A stretch of 64,000 nucleotides of DNA from Puniceicoccaceae bacterium (GTDB lineage: Bacteria; Verrucomicrobiota; Verrucomicrobiia; Opitutales; Coraliomargaritaceae), in assembly GCA_902587165.1 (NCBI GenBank), contig CACIKF010000003.1, positions 124,001 through 188,000 on the forward strand, given 5' to 3'. Made by a program: the position numbers and the translations under genes. This document shows positions 1-8,759 of this stretch, piece by piece. Each line of letters begins with the position of its first letter. Position 1 is the stretch's first letter. The notes under the pieces are model-generated. The model saw nothing but the letters and a program-made list of their open reading frames with translations. It did no database searches and was not told the DNA's origin.

Positions 1-237
1 CGAGAGGATACAGGCGAAAAGGCTCAAGATGCCGAAGGTTTGCATCTTACGAATTAACCCAAGTCGTGCGCGCAAATTCTCGATTTGGCGGCGCACTACG
101 ACGCTGCCTTCAGCTTTGTAACGACCATGTAGCACACGGATTATACTTGCGATGGCTAAAAAGCGGTTGGTATAGGCCAACATCAAAAGGCTCACAGCTG
201 GAAAAAGGATAGCCGGCGTAGTTAGAGAAATTTCCAT
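1..237 (-). CDS. DUF2721 family membrane protein (partial)
   Basis: Read leftward from an ATG at 237 this gives 79 codons with no stop before the window edge, so the C-terminus is missing. The N-terminus has a hydrophobic stretch (about residues 5-20) followed by LAYTNRFLAIASIIRVLH, the hallmark of DUF2721 proteins, which are small two- or three-helix membrane proteins of unknown function. A second hydrophobic segment begins just before the edge. It is divergent from the ABC exporter operon, with about 150 bp between them that must hold both promoters. The family call rests on the N-terminal signature alone. Confidence 0.72.
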   Translation of the reverse strand, partial: MEISLTTPAILFPAVSLLMLAYTNRFLAIASIIRVLHGRYKAEGSVVVRRQIENLRARLGLIRKMQTFGILSLFACILS

Positions 238-387
238 AATAAATAGATGCACCGCTCTTGGAATTCTCGCAAGTGTGGAGTCCATAGATTGGAACTAGTG
301 AAAAATAGGCCTTACAGAGTCAAGTAACGGATTGCCAGCCTCTGAGTTCTTCCTTCTGATCTGAGCTATCTGAACAATCGTCCATCT

Positions 388-1383
388 ATGGAAAACACCC
401 CCAGCATACGAGTCAAAGATCTAAGCCGCCAATACGGGGCCTTGACCGCTATCCACAAAGTCAACTTTACGGTCAATCCGGGTGAAGTTGTTGGATTCCT
501 CGGTCCTAATGGCGCGGGCAAGAGTACAACTATGCGGATCCTCTCTGGTATTATGTCGGCCACCTCGGGCTCGGCTTGGGTCGGCGGCATCTGCGTAGCG
601 CAAAACCCACACGAGGTGAAACGTAAGATTGGCTATATGCCGGAAAACAATCCTCTACCGGACGACATGAGGGTAGTCGAGTATCTACGCTTTCGTTCGA
701 GACTCAAAGAAGTCCCAAGTCACAAGCTCCGCTCTACCGTCCAAGAGGCGATGGAAATTTGCGACCTCGCCCGCACAGCCCGCCGCAAAATCATTGGCAC
801 ACTCTCCAAGGGTTTTCGCCAACGCGTCGGTATCGCCGATGCCCTACTTGGTGATCCCGAAGTCATTATCATGGACGAGCCGACCATCGGCCTCGATCCC
901 CATCAAATTCAGGGCATCCGTAAACTAATCGACAATCTGCGTGGCAAGCACACCGTCATCCTGTCCAGTCACATTCTGCCCGAGATCGAGCGCTCTTGCG
1001 ACCGCGTAATTATCATTAACCGCGGTCGCATCGTCGCAGCGGGCACAAGCACGGAACTACGCGATGAGTTCCTACCGAGTAACCGCTTTAGTTTAGTTAT
1101 CGAAGGCAACGAAACCGCTGTCGCCACTTGCCTCGCCAGTCGAGGAATCGATGCGGCCATCCTCGAAAGCACCCCGATAGCCGAAAATCGAGCTGAACTA
1201 AACCTACGTGTCGAAAACGAAGGTGACCTAGGCCCAAAACTCATCCAATTTCTCAGCAATCAGCGTGAGTTCACCCTCCACAGCTTAGCTCCCCGCGAGC
1301 CCAACCTTGAAGAGATCTTCCTCGCCGCAACCAAGCGGTCTTGGGAAGAAACCATCGAAACCAAGCCCAAAATTAGCGCTTAG
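388..1383 (+). CDS. ABC transporter ATP-binding protein, GldA-like
   Basis: This is a 331-residue ABC ATPase. Walker A is GPNGAGKST at residues 39-47, the signature loop is LSKGFRQRVG near residue 138, and Walker B with the catalytic Glu is IIMDEPTIGLDP near 160, followed by the SSHILPE switch region. The roughly 90-residue C-terminal tail after the ATPase core is typical of the gliding/ABC-2 exporter class (GldA, CcmA-like). It opens an operon with a permease (30 bp downstream) and a GldG-type auxiliary protein, so it should power a heterodimeric ABC-2 exporter in the cytoplasmic membrane. The exporter's substrate is unknown. Gliding is not implied, because homologues are common in non-gliding bacteria. 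Confidence 0.93.
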   Translation: MENTPSIRVKDLSRQYGALTAIHKVNFTVNPGEVVGFLGPNGAGKSTTMRILSGIMSATSGSAWVGGICVAQNPHEVKRKIGYMPENNPLPDDMRVVEYLRFRSRLKEVPSHKLRSTVQEAMEICDLARTARRKIIGTLSKGFRQRVGIADALLGDPEVIIMDEPTIGLDPHQIQGIRKLIDNLRGKHTVILSSHILPEIERSCDRVIIINRGRIVAAGTSTELRDEFLPSNRFSLVIEGNETAVATCLASRGIDAAILESTPIAENRAELNLRVENEGDLGPKLIQFLSNQREFTLHSLAPREPNLEEIFLAATKRSWEETIETKPKISA

Positions 1384-1413
1384 TCTCTTTTCAATCACCA
1401 CCCACCACTCAAA

Positions 1414-2178
1414 GTGCGCCACTTTTTTATACTACTTAAACACGAGCTACGCATGCTGTTTATCAGCCCGGCCACTTACATCGCCGCAGTACTCTTCCTC
1501 TGCCTGATGGGTTTTCTTTATTGGGCGATCTTACGTAGCATGGTCAATACTCCCTCGGAGACATTGCCTACCGTGCAGTTCTTTAGCGTTTTTTGGATTC
1601 CTGTTTTCTTCGTCGTACCCCTTTTGACAATGCGAAGTATCGCAGGCGAACGAAGTATCGGAACCTTAGATACACTGATGACCACGCCAACCTCGCGCGT
1701 ATCTGTAATCTTGAGTAAATTCGCAGGGGCTTATCTTTTCTATATGCTGCTATGGATATTGACAATTGGGTTTCCCTTATTCACCGGAAAACTCTATCCT
1801 AGTGCTGCTGAAAATGGCGCACTCTTGGAAATGGAACCGCTCGCAGGCAGCTTCCTCTTCCTTGCAACAAGTGGCCTACTCTTCATCTCGATTGGTATCT
1901 TTGCCAGTAGCGTTACCCGCAGCCAACTCGTTTCGGGGATGCTTACCTTCACGACTCTCTTCGTCGTCATTATCGGTGGCCAACAAATGGGTAATCTTGC
2001 GGATGCCGAGGGTGTCCTCTCTGGTTGGGCAGTCGCCGCAGTCAACTACCTTCAAATCTTCGAACATCTTGACGACTTTTCGCGCGGTATTATCGATACT
2101 CGTCCCTTCTTCTATTACGCCAGTACCAGTTTTCTATTGCTCGGCCTCTCTACGCTCGTGATCGAGGCTAAAGCCTAA
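1414..2178 (+). CDS. ABC-2 transporter permease, GldF-like
   Basis: This is a 254-residue permease with about six hydrophobic segments and the ABC-2 pattern: a first helix after LLKHELRMLFISPATYI, then a cytoplasmic LTMRSIAGERSIGTLDTLMT motif that couples to the ATPase. The chosen start is GTG at 1414, because it puts the conserved N-terminal KHELR segment at the expected distance from the start. It lies 30 bp after the ATPase gene and 17 bp before the auxiliary gene. Together these three genes match the GldA-GldF-GldG exporter module. The substrate is unknown. Confidence 0.9.
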   Translation: MRHFFILLKHELRMLFISPATYIAAVLFLCLMGFLYWAILRSMVNTPSETLPTVQFFSVFWIPVFFVVPLLTMRSIAGERSIGTLDTLMTTPTSRVSVILSKFAGAYLFYMLLWILTIGFPLFTGKLYPSAAENGALLEMEPLAGSFLFLATSGLLFISIGIFASSVTRSQLVSGMLTFTTLFVVIIGGQQMGNLADAEGVLSGWAVAAVNYLQIFEHLDDFSRGIIDTRPFFYYASTSFLLLGLSTLVIEAKA

Positions 2179-2195
2179 AGCACTAACATTGCCTG

Positions 2196-3677
2196 ATGCA
2201 AATCAATCGTTTCAACGAATACCGTCTCGCCCGACGTTTCCGCGTAGCCAATCGCATAGTCCAGATCATACTCGGGTTGTGCTTGATTGCCTCACTCAAT
2301 TATTTGGCAGCAAAATACTTCAGCAGGATCGACCTTACACAGTCGGGTAGCTATACCCTCGCGCCTGAGTCAAAAGCATATATCCGTGGGCTAGAGGAGC
2401 CTGTCAACATCATCGTCACCATTCCGAATGATCCCGAAGTCGCCGAACTAAAACAGATTCACCAACACTTACGTAAGCTCTTCCGCGAATACGAGGCCGA
2501 GGGCATGAAGGCGGGCAAGGCCTACATCAACATCGAGTTCGTCGACATCTATCGCCAGCGAAAGCGCGCTCAAGATATAGACAACAAATATAAGCTAAGA
2601 CAGGAGAACATCATCCTAGTCACTATGGGAGATCGCACCCGTCAGATTCGCCAAGCTGAACTTTACGAGGTCGCAGATAATCAGATAGTAGGCTTTCGTG
2701 GCGAAAAGGCAATCACCTCAGCAATCATTGACGTATCCGCAAAAGATGAAGATAAAATTTATTTCCTAGTTGGCCACGGCGAAATGCGCCTCGACGATGT
2801 CGACCCCCTGCGAGGCCTCTCACAGCTTGAAGCCTTTCTTCGTGAGCGTAATTACATACTCGCTACGCTTGATCTAACGGTGGACGAAAATGTACCTGTA
2901 GATGCCGACTTGATAGTCGTACCCTCCCCGCAGGCCAGCCTCCTCTCAGAGGAAGTCGAAAAGCTGCGTCGCTACATGAGCGAGCGCAATGGCCGTATGA
3001 TGGTGTTGATCGATCCCGGCCGTCGCCACGGCATGGAAGAGCTTTTCTATGATTGGGGCGTGCTTGCTGATGACATGATGGTTGAGGATATCGGCCCCGA
3101 CTTTCGTGCTCAAGGCGGCGATCTAATTATACGTCGCTTCGCTGAGCACCCGATCACAGAGCTACTCGTTGATTACCAGATCACCGCTCTTTTCGGTCTT
3201 CCGCGCCCCATGCGCACCGATCCAGGCTCTCTCAAAGACCCACGCCTAAAGGTTACTCAAATCATCGGCACCTCGGACCAGAGCTGGGGAGAGCGCGACT
3301 ACAAAACGCAAGATCCGATCAAATACGACGAGGGGCGCGACCTCAAAGGCCCCGTCACCATCGCCACAGTTTCCACACGCACTGCAGGCACAGAGCTTGG
3401 GATTAATATCCCAGGAGGCCGCTTTGTCGCCTTTGGTAATTCTGATTTCATCGCCAACAACCGCCTACGCGCCTTCGGCAACCGCACACTTTTCTTCAAT
3501 TCGATGAATTGGGCACTCGCTAAGAACAGCATGCTGAACATCGCGACTCGGCCACTGGAGAGTTACCAAATCGTCATGAGCGAGCGTGACCTGAACCGAA
3601 CCCTCATGTATTACTCAATCATACCGGGTACCACTGCGCTACTCGGGTTACTCATTTATCTCATCCGCCGCCACTAA
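2196..3677 (+). CDS. GldG-like ABC exporter auxiliary protein
   Basis: The 493-residue protein has one N-terminal membrane helix (about residues 20-45), a large extracytoplasmic region and a C-terminal helix just before RRH. The extracytoplasmic part resembles the ABC_transp_aux/GldG fold: LTQSGSYTLAPESKAYIRGLEEPVNI near residue 50, GHGEM near 190 and a VPSPQASLLSEEVEKLRRYM segment near 250. In GldG proteins this domain partners the ABC-2 permease. It ends 4 bp before the next gene, so the two are probably translationally coupled. The precise role of this family in export is not settled. Confidence 0.87.
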   Translation: MQINRFNEYRLARRFRVANRIVQIILGLCLIASLNYLAAKYFSRIDLTQSGSYTLAPESKAYIRGLEEPVNIIVTIPNDPEVAELKQIHQHLRKLFREYEAEGMKAGKAYINIEFVDIYRQRKRAQDIDNKYKLRQENIILVTMGDRTRQIRQAELYEVADNQIVGFRGEKAITSAIIDVSAKDEDKIYFLVGHGEMRLDDVDPLRGLSQLEAFLRERNYILATLDLTVDENVPVDADLIVVPSPQASLLSEEVEKLRRYMSERNGRMMVLIDPGRRHGMEELFYDWGVLADDMMVEDIGPDFRAQGGDLIIRRFAEHPITELLVDYQITALFGLPRPMRTDPGSLKDPRLKVTQIIGTSDQSWGERDYKTQDPIKYDEGRDLKGPVTIATVSTRTAGTELGINIPGGRFVAFGNSDFIANNRLRAFGNRTLFFNSMNWALAKNSMLNIATRPLESYQIVMSERDLNRTLMYYSIIPGTTALLGLLIYLIRRH

Positions 3678-3681
3678 GCAT

Positions 3682-5637
3682 ATGCGTTTCAAATTTACAA
3701 TTTTTCTTCTCGCACTCAACGCCATTAGCTTTGGTCTGATTGCATACCTTAACCACCAAGCTAGACAAATTGAGCCAAGCACCGGCGGCCTTTCAGGACA
3801 GATCGGACGGGAATTAATCGACGCTGACCGCATCGAACTTCATGGACGTGGAATCGAAACGCCCCGCATTCTTGAACGCGAAGGTTCCACTTGGTATCTT
3901 CTAGAGCCGATGCAATGGTCGGCCAACTATTTCGCGATCAATCGTATTCTAAATCAGCTACAGTTTCTCGAAGAAGAAGCTTCCTTTCCAGTCGATGATA
4001 TTGAAAAGACTGGACAATCCCTAGCCGACTACGGGCTCGAAAATCCTTTACTGAGGATCGTCATCGCTGAAGGCGAAGAAAGCATTTCTGTAAGTATCGG
4101 CACATTAACCGAAATAGGCAATAATGTCTATTTATTAGGCCCCGACGAGCGGGAGATCTTTGTCGTCGACCGCCAAGTCATTGATGGTCTGCTCGTTGAC
4201 CTGAACGATCTTCGCACCCGCGAGATATTTGATATACCTGTCTTTGAGGTCGAAGCACTTGGTCTGCAGATCCGCTCGGAAAATACTGCCGATGGCAGTT
4301 CGCTAAAAGTGCGCCTTGCTCGCAACAATGGCGCTTGGACTTTCGAGGCGCCCCTTGCAGCAAAAGCAGACCCTACTCTCGTCGACAACACAATCAATAC
4401 TCTGACCGCTGCCAAAGTGGGTCGCTTTATTGAGACCGAACAAAGCAACCTGATACTTCAAGGCCTTGAAAACCCCTTCATGCAGGTCACCATCCACGGC
4501 AATAAGCGCCGCCAGTCACTCATCGTCGGCAATCTCGATCCCAATTCGCAAGGTGCGCCTCAATACTTCGCTAAACTTGAAAATAATCCTGCGATTTTCA
4601 CTGTACTCGCCCGCCCTTTTGACATCCTGCGCGAAGCACAAGAAGCCCTCCGCGAGCGCAATTTCATGAACTTTGACCCAAGCAAGCTATCCACCATGAA
4701 TATATCCGAAAATGGCCGCAAGATACGGCTACAAAAACTAGAAACTGGCGAAAACGACTGGCAAGTCCTAGAGAGTAATGGCGAAAATGAGATCCAGCCT
4801 TATCGCGCGGATCCAGCCATCATGGATAGCTTGCTTAAAAATCTCTCTACCCTTCGAGCGAGCGGGTTTACCGCCGATGCCCCCACCGCGTCTGACAACG
4901 AGAATTACGGCTTCAACAACCCACGCCGCGTTGTGACGCTCAGCTTCTCTATAGGCGATCCACTAACACTTATGCTCGCGCATCCTGAAGGCAGAGAGGA
5001 TGTACTATACGCGAAAACAAACTTAGCTGATTTCATCTTTGAAGTAGAGCGCTATACGACTCTGCGCATGATTCCGCTCGATACCAACTACTATCGAAAT
5101 CGCTTACTGGACATGCTTCCCTCTGCGGCACGTATTAGTGCACTTAAACTTACCAACCTAGAAAAAAACGAAGCCATCTTCGATTACAAAATTGGCCAAG
5201 AAAATATGGGCTGGAATGATCTGATCGAAGAATTCGATACCGAGCATGGAGATCAAATACACGTCTTGCTCGACGCCGTACGTAAGTTTGAGGTTAAGAA
5301 CTACCTCATCGATAGCTATACTGAAGCTTATCCCGTCGACGAAGAAAATTCACTGCCGTGGATCTTCCAACTTAGCGCCACGATCCAGCTACCCGGTGGC
5401 GAGACCGACCGCACGGAGACACGTGAATACGTACTGACCGAACGCCTTTCTGGTACAGTTCAAGTAGCCGGGTCGAAACAATACAACACTATCTTCGAAA
5501 TTCCACAGCCACTAATCGAAGCACTTTACGAACTGACCGACGAGATGGAAATTCCACCAGAGATGGCAGAAGAGCCAGTACTAGAACCTAAGCCTATAGA
5601 TCCAGTAACAGCACCTGCGCAAATCAACACACCGTAG
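3682..5637 (+). CDS. DUF4340 domain-containing protein
   Basis: This is a 651-residue protein with an N-terminal signal anchor (about residues 5-22) and an otherwise soluble extracytoplasmic body. The body has repeated units of the DUF4340 type, with phrases such as LADYGLENPLLRIVI, ILQGLENPFMQVTI and NYGFNNPRRVVTLSF, each followed by a beta-rich stretch. DUF4340 proteins commonly follow GldG in Verrucomicrobiota and other phyla. The 4-bp spacing indicates the same operon and probably the same membrane complex. The C-terminus is rich in Pro and Glu and looks disordered. Function is unknown beyond this association. Confidence 0.83.
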   Translation: MRFKFTIFLLALNAISFGLIAYLNHQARQIEPSTGGLSGQIGRELIDADRIELHGRGIETPRILEREGSTWYLLEPMQWSANYFAINRILNQLQFLEEEASFPVDDIEKTGQSLADYGLENPLLRIVIAEGEESISVSIGTLTEIGNNVYLLGPDEREIFVVDRQVIDGLLVDLNDLRTREIFDIPVFEVEALGLQIRSENTADGSSLKVRLARNNGAWTFEAPLAAKADPTLVDNTINTLTAAKVGRFIETEQSNLILQGLENPFMQVTIHGNKRRQSLIVGNLDPNSQGAPQYFAKLENNPAIFTVLARPFDILREAQEALRERNFMNFDPSKLSTMNISENGRKIRLQKLETGENDWQVLESNGENEIQPYRADPAIMDSLLKNLSTLRASGFTADAPTASDNENYGFNNPRRVVTLSFSIGDPLTLMLAHPEGREDVLYAKTNLADFIFEVERYTTLRMIPLDTNYYRNRLLDMLPSAARISALKLTNLEKNEAIFDYKIGQENMGWNDLIEEFDTEHGDQIHVLLDAVRKFEVKNYLIDSYTEAYPVDEENSLPWIFQLSATIQLPGGETDRTETREYVLTERLSGTVQVAGSKQYNTIFEIPQPLIEALYELTDEMEIPPEMAEEPVLEPKPIDPVTAPAQINTP

Positions 5638-5689
5638 TCTGCAAACTTGCTCACGTCCAGTTAAGCAACTGTAACCTGCCACGCGAACC

Positions 5690-8383
5690 ATGCCACGCAT
5701 CAGAAAACTTCATCTAGTCACCATGCTAGAGCTGTTTTTTGATGCAACATTGTTAATTATCTTCATGGTGCAGGCCTTTGTCGTGGGGTGCCTACTCATC
5801 TACGGCCACCTACCGATTCCCACCAATTGGGGTAATCAGCTCATCGCCAAAAAATTACCCTCAGGTATCGTCCTTCGTATCGATGGAATCCGCCTGCGAT
5901 CAGATGCTTCTATAGAGTTCGAAGGCATCGAAGTACGTGCCGCAAATATTGAGCAATCCCTCTTCCGAGCCGATGCCGCCGAACTTGAACTGAAGTGGCA
6001 AGGCTTCAATATAATGCCCAGAGTAGAGAGTCTCTTACTATCCAAGGGGACACTCTTCGCCCCATCTGTGTATTCGCCTGATGGATACCATAGTCCTGTA
6101 TTAGAGCACGTTACCTTTCGGCTAGTTTCATCTGACGACACTTGGAAAGTCGATCGATTCGCCGCATTACATGAAAGCATACGCTTGCGTGGCTCCTTCG
6201 ATTTGCCGACCTTTATGGAAGACGGTGCCGAAGCTTTAGACATCGATATGGCCATCAATAGCTTTTACACTCAAGCGGCCACACTATCTCAACAGAAGGA
6301 ACTAATCAGTTACTTTCTGACGCCCACCGTTGCCTTTAAATCAAGTCATCTGGATGCCGATACAACGCAAATCGAAATGCGCATAACAAGTCAGGAGATG
6401 CAGCACGCAAAGGCAAATGCCAAAAAAATACAGCTCTTGGGAGTCGTCCAATTTGCCGAAGGCAAGCTTGTGCCTATATCAGTAATACGCCTTACCGCAC
6501 AGTATTTAGATGTGCCTCCCTTTAATTTGAACGCAGAAAGCCTCAGGGTCCAGTTACCTTGCGAAGACTTCGCCAGCATACTCTCAGGCGAATGGCCGCG
6601 ACTCAACCTAGCTGCCAAGCAGTTGAACCTCCAGAACTTCGAACTCGTCACTCCCATTCTCAGGATCGACTCAAAGGCCTACCCGCTAATTTCGTTTCAA
6701 GGTGCTGCTAACAGTTTAAAGGGCGCCATCGATTTAAACGGACAACTTAATGCCAAGACATGGAGTGCCCAAGTGCATGCACTTGGATGTCTAGATCTCA
6801 TCAAACTAATTCCCAAGGAGTTTACCGAAAAAATTCCAAAACTCGTCCCCGAGACACCCCCCTATTACGAACTCAAATTAGATTTTGAAGACGGCTTTCA
6901 CCTCAAACACACCGATCTCACGGCTCAATTTGAAGCACTTAGAATCAACGAGCTGACCTTTGATCATGTTAATGCACACGCCAGCTATGCCAACGGCCTC
7001 TTCGTGATCGAAGATCTTTACCTCCGCCGTCAGCAGCAGTGGCTTGATCTTACATTTAGCCTTGATACCAAGAGCTACGATTATCACGGCAGCCTTATCG
7101 GGTCCGCTGTTCCCTATGATTATAACTCGCTTCTTCCTAACTGGTGGGCAGCTATCTTTGAGAATGTCGATTTCAGTCACTCTGACTACAATCTCAGCGA
7201 TTTTACTATATACGGTAACACGCAGCGACAATCCCCCGACCTTTACTACGGTTACGCTGAGGCAAGCAAGGTCAGCTATAAAGACGTTGTTTTTGATGAA
7301 GCTGAACTTGTTGTGCGCGGTCGTGGCTCCTACTGCGAACTGCACGATCTCAATGTCCGCAAGGGCCAAGATTGGGCACGCGGCGACATCGCATTCGCTT
7401 CAAAGCGCGACGAAGTCAAAAGCCCGCTTTCGATCCGTCTAGACATGGAAGCTCAATTCCCTCTGGCCGAAGCGGCCAAACTTTTCAAAAGCGATATAGC
7501 CACAGTCATCACTGACTTTAAAACTACTAGCACCCCACTAATACAACTTGAAGCAGCCATCTTTAACAAAGCCTATTCCGAATATGTAGACAAAAGTTAC
7601 ATCGATCTTTCCGCCAATCTCGACCATCCGCTAACCTATAACGACGTGCCGCTCGATCATCTCAGCTTTAAGCTCTTCGGACGCCCTCAAGTCACTCACC
7701 TGCGCGAGGTTAAGCTTGGCTACGCCGACGGCCTAGCTACCGCCATGGTCGATATCTTCATGCCTGTAGAAGCCAAGAATTCATTGCGTTACGCGCTCGA
7801 TCTAAAAGATGCCGATCAAAAGCAAGCACTACGCGATCTTCCGCAATTCGATCATATTGAAGGAAGTCTACAAAGTACAAAAACGACTAAGCCTAGAAGT
7901 GATAATGCGCGAATCGACCTCAATATACGAGGGCAAGGCCCGACTGAAGATCCCTTCAAGCACCAGGGCTTCGGACACTTTGAAATCCGTAACGAAAAAC
8001 TAGGGACGATCCAGCTACTCGGACCTCTATCTAAGATCCTGCAAAACACGCAACTGAGCTTCACTTCCTTTAATCTCAACAACATGCGTGGCGACTTCCT
8101 CTACAAGGACGATCTAGTCACTTTCGACCCCCTTCGCATAGACGGAGACCGCACCCAGATCGACGCTCCGGGGACACTCTGCCTCAGCGATCAAACGCTC
8201 AACATGAATGTTGAAGTCAAGCTCCTCGGTAACGCCGGTAAGCCCGGTTCCAATCTACGCAAAATTGGCGACCTCATCACAAAACCGATACCCAACCTTC
8301 TCCAATTCGAGCTTACCGGCACCCTCAAAGATCAAAGACTTCGCTCTCTCTACGATCCGAGGAATTTGATTCCGGACTTATAA
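5690..8383 (+). CDS. AsmA-like / DUF3971-type large envelope protein
   Basis: The 897-residue protein has one N-terminal membrane helix (about residues 18-40) and then a long beta-rich region of the AsmA/TamB/YhdP kind. The C-terminal AsmA-like segment is recognisable from LTFTSFN-like strands through TLCLSDQTLNMNVEVKLLG and the closing LTGTLKDQRLRSLYDPRNL. AsmA-like proteins bridge inner and outer membranes and are linked to lipid transport. It follows the DUF4340 gene by 52 bp and is the last gene of the operon. The weakest part of the call is the middle of the protein, which I assign by general character rather than motif. Confidence 0.72.
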   Translation: MPRIRKLHLVTMLELFFDATLLIIFMVQAFVVGCLLIYGHLPIPTNWGNQLIAKKLPSGIVLRIDGIRLRSDASIEFEGIEVRAANIEQSLFRADAAELELKWQGFNIMPRVESLLLSKGTLFAPSVYSPDGYHSPVLEHVTFRLVSSDDTWKVDRFAALHESIRLRGSFDLPTFMEDGAEALDIDMAINSFYTQAATLSQQKELISYFLTPTVAFKSSHLDADTTQIEMRITSQEMQHAKANAKKIQLLGVVQFAEGKLVPISVIRLTAQYLDVPPFNLNAESLRVQLPCEDFASILSGEWPRLNLAAKQLNLQNFELVTPILRIDSKAYPLISFQGAANSLKGAIDLNGQLNAKTWSAQVHALGCLDLIKLIPKEFTEKIPKLVPETPPYYELKLDFEDGFHLKHTDLTAQFEALRINELTFDHVNAHASYANGLFVIEDLYLRRQQQWLDLTFSLDTKSYDYHGSLIGSAVPYDYNSLLPNWWAAIFENVDFSHSDYNLSDFTIYGNTQRQSPDLYYGYAEASKVSYKDVVFDEAELVVRGRGSYCELHDLNVRKGQDWARGDIAFASKRDEVKSPLSIRLDMEAQFPLAEAAKLFKSDIATVITDFKTTSTPLIQLEAAIFNKAYSEYVDKSYIDLSANLDHPLTYNDVPLDHLSFKLFGRPQVTHLREVKLGYADGLATAMVDIFMPVEAKNSLRYALDLKDADQKQALRDLPQFDHIEGSLQSTKTTKPRSDNARIDLNIRGQGPTEDPFKHQGFGHFEIRNEKLGTIQLLGPLSKILQNTQLSFTSFNLNNMRGDFLYKDDLVTFDPLRIDGDRTQIDAPGTLCLSDQTLNMNVEVKLLGNAGKPGSNLRKIGDLITKPIPNLLQFELTGTLKDQRLRSLYDPRNLIPDL

Positions 8384-8468
8384 AAAAATCGCCTAGTATT
8401 GAACCTAAAGGACTCGCCCTTTGAAGCCAGGTATCTAAGAGTAGTATGTTGGCTTTTAAAGGAGATAA

Positions 8469-8485
8469 ACCGAACCCAATTCGGT
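8469..8485. repeat. Short perfect inverted repeat
   Basis: ACCGAA at 8469-8474 is the reverse complement of TTCGGT at 8480-8485, with a 5-nt loop. It lies between the AsmA-like gene and the A/T palindrome. No T-run follows, so it is not a convincing terminator by itself. Confidence 0.5.
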
Positions 8486-8493
8486 AGCTAAAA

Positions 8494-8522
8494 ATTATAA
8501 AAAAAGAAACTTTTTTTATAAT
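8494..8522. repeat. Perfect A/T-rich palindrome, possible unwinding element or weak terminator
   Basis: Thirteen bases at 8494-8506 (ATTATAAAAAAAG) are perfectly complementary to 8510-8522 (CTTTTTTTATAAT) around a 3-nt centre. The arms have a single G-C pair each. The A-tract and T-tract could melt easily, as in a DNA unwinding element, and it lies 18 bp from the first DnaA box. It could instead act as a weak bidirectional terminator for the preceding operon. The sequence does not decide between these. Confidence 0.6.
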
Positions 8523-8539
8523 AATTTGAGAAGCTTGAC

Positions 8540-8624
8540 TTATTCACAGTGCAAATACGCTTAGACGAAAACCTAAATCGTTCGTTCACAGTTGCTTCGA
8601 AACTTATTCACATATTTATTCACA
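8540..8624 (+). other. Cluster of three perfect DnaA boxes (candidate replication origin or DnaA-controlled site)
   Basis: TTATTCACA, a perfect match to the DnaA consensus TTATNCACA, occurs three times on the same strand at 8540-8548, 8604-8612 and 8616-8624. The last two are 12 bp apart. A degenerate copy (TCGTTCACA) is at 8582-8590. An A/T-rich palindrome lies just upstream. The cluster is in the longest gene-free region of the window. Against a chromosomal oriC: the flanking genes converge on the site, dnaA is not in the window, and I see no obvious skew flip by eye. A DnaA titration site or DnaA-controlled promoter is therefore possible. Confidence 0.6.
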
Positions 8625-8629
8625 AGTCG

Positions 8630-8658
8630 TTGATTTACAATGTTTTATAGCTTAAAAC
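8630..8658 (+). promoter_or_regulatory. Possible sigma70-type promoter for the downstream RNA
   Basis: TTGATT at 8630-8635 is followed after exactly 17 nt by TAAAAC at 8653-8658, an acceptable -35/-10 pair. Transcription from it would begin near 8665 and run through the structured region to the terminator at 9744. The element begins 6 bp after the third DnaA box. It also overlaps a GTTTTA/TAAAAC inverted repeat (8642-8647 with 8653-8658). Alternatives using the TTGACA boxes just downstream have poor -10 partners. Confidence 0.35.
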
Positions 8659-8660
8659 AC

Positions 8661-8722
8661 TTGACAGCGGGAAAATGTAACGCATTGTTTGACATATTCC
8701 TTCGGGAATGTGATCTTTGACA
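8661..8722 (+). repeat. Three TTGACA boxes at exact 28-bp spacing
   Basis: TTGACA occurs at 8661-8666, 8689-8694 and 8717-8722, exactly 28 bp apart. The first and third units also share an A(A/G)TGTAA element at the same offset (8674-8680 and 8730-8736), and the second has AATGTGA at 8707-8713. The middle unit contains a UUCG-capped hairpin (8695-8711). They look like iterons or phased protein-binding sites. Use of one as a -35 element is possible, but no good -10 sits 16-18 bp downstream. Confidence 0.5.
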
Positions 8723-8759
8723 GAAATGAAGTGTAAAACAAGACTGCGAAAGTAGTTAT

